DNA of 5,715 bases from Clostridia bacterium (lineage in GTDB: Bacteria > Bacillota_A > Clostridia > Oscillospirales > CAG-272), in NCBI GenBank assembly GCA_017472105.1, contig JAFUQY010000017.1:1-5715 (forward strand). The letters are read 5' to 3'. Below the pieces are notes generated by a model. The model saw only the letters and a list, made by a program, of their open reading frames with translations, was not told the DNA's origin and made no database searches. Positions 5,182-5,715 of this stretch are shown here, piece by piece. Positions within the stretch are counted from its first letter, which is position 1; every line of letters begins with the position of its first letter. The position numbers and the translations under genes were made by a program.

Positions 5182-5715
5182 TTACAGACCCATTTCTTCC
5201 TTGATTTCAGCGAACTTCGCAACGATGTCGCGGATGTCAGCTTCGGTCAGGGCAGCGGAAATCTGGGTGCGGATTCTTGCCTTGGACTTGGGAACAACGG
5301 GGTAGGAGAACGCAACAACGTAGATACCCTTGTCCATTGCGCGGCGTGCGAATTCGCTTGCCTTGTGTTCGTCGTAGAGCATGATGGGCAGGATGGGAGA
5401 ACCGCGGAAGGTTACATCCAGACCGAGCTTGCCGATTTCTTCAGCGAACAGCTTGGTGTTGTCGAAGAGGCGCTGACGGATGGAAGGATCGGAATCGAGC
5501 AGGTCGAGAACCGCGATGGTAGCTTCGCAGATTGCGGGAGCAACGGTGTTGGAGAAGAGGTAGGGACGGGATCTCTGACGGAGCAGGTCGATGATCTCAC
5601 GGCGTCCGCTGGTGTAACCGCCGGAAGCACCGCCGAGAGCCTTACCGAAGGTACCGGTGATGATGTCAACTCTGCCTTCAACGCCGCAGTATTCAGCGGT
5701 GCCGTGACCGTGTTC
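5182..5715 (-). CDS. kbl: Glycine C-acetyltransferase (2-amino-3-ketobutyrate CoA ligase), C-terminal part
   Basis: The frame runs off the right edge with 177 residues in view, a little under half of the usual length of about 395. It is a PLP-dependent alpha-oxoamine synthase. The lysine that binds PLP is in GRVDIITGTFGKALGGASGG, with its codon at 5643-5641. Further on come RQRSRPYLFSNTVAPAI and VVAFSYPVVPKSKARIRTQI. The last segment is characteristic of Kbl rather than BioF or ALA synthase. The enzyme acts in the cytosol and reversibly joins glycine and acetyl-CoA to 2-amino-3-ketobutyrate. In threonine breakdown it works after threonine dehydrogenase (tdh), which might lie outside the window. 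The stop TAA is at 5184-5182, followed by the terminator at 5121-5160. The gene converges on the propeller gene and shows no link to it. Confidence 0.95.
   Translation of the reverse strand, partial: EHGHGTAEYCGVEGRVDIITGTFGKALGGASGGYTSGRREIIDLLRQRSRPYLFSNTVAPAICEATIAVLDLLDSDPSIRQRLFDNTKLFAEEIGKLGLDVTFRGSPILPIMLYDEHKASEFARRAMDKGIYVVAFSYPVVPKSKARIRTQISAALTEADIRDIVAKFAEIKEEMGL

Noticed and set aside
1..5715. CRISPR array, tRNA or rRNA genes, insertion sequences, attachment sites
   Set aside because: I found no regularly spaced repeats, tRNA-like cloverleaf, transposase fragment or flanking inverted/direct repeats. Every non-coding gap is under 180 bases and is accounted for by promoters, operators or terminators.

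Overview
The window looks like a chromosomal segment of an anaerobic, probably gut-associated Clostridia-type Firmicute. This rests on strong AGGAGG-type ribosome binding sites, consensus sigma-A style promoters (TTGACA-N17-TATAAT), a BlaI/M56 pair and moderately GC-rich codon use. No marker gene allows a finer placement.

Layout, left to right. (1) Positions 1-215 hold the 3' end of a short-chain dehydrogenase gene on the + strand, resembling the sorbitol-6-phosphate dehydrogenase group. It ends at a bidirectional hairpin terminator (231-266). (2) A small XRE-type repressor gene (- strand, 270-482) is divergent from an unrecognised 144-aa gene (+ strand, 599-1033). The 116-base gap between them carries back-to-back promoters and two copies of a TAACCTGAAA operator-like site, which suggests a self-regulated switch. 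(3) A BlaI/MecI-family repressor (1210-1608) sits behind a perfect consensus promoter. It is followed by a BlaR1-like M56 membrane zinc protease (1648-4038) and, 34 bases further on, by a sialidase-like six-bladed propeller protein (4073-5065). The three genes are co-directional and probably form one transcription unit. (4) A second bidirectional terminator (5121-5160) separates this unit from the convergent 3' part of kbl (glycine C-acetyltransferase, - strand), which runs off the right edge.

How the genes may work together. BlaI/BlaR1 pairs normally sense beta-lactams: the receptor's outer domain binds the drug, its zinc protease domain is activated, and the repressor is inactivated. Here the protease and repressor parts look intact. 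The outer domain shows no penicillin-binding motif set. Instead it has about 420 residues that read as roughly six degenerate repeats resembling S-layer homology (SLH) units. No beta-lactamase or penicillin-binding protein gene is nearby. The simplest inference is a repurposed signalling module that detects something at the envelope and controls itself and perhaps the propeller protein. This module and the XRE/144-aa divergent pair are the two most interesting parts of the window. The flanking metabolic genes look ordinary.
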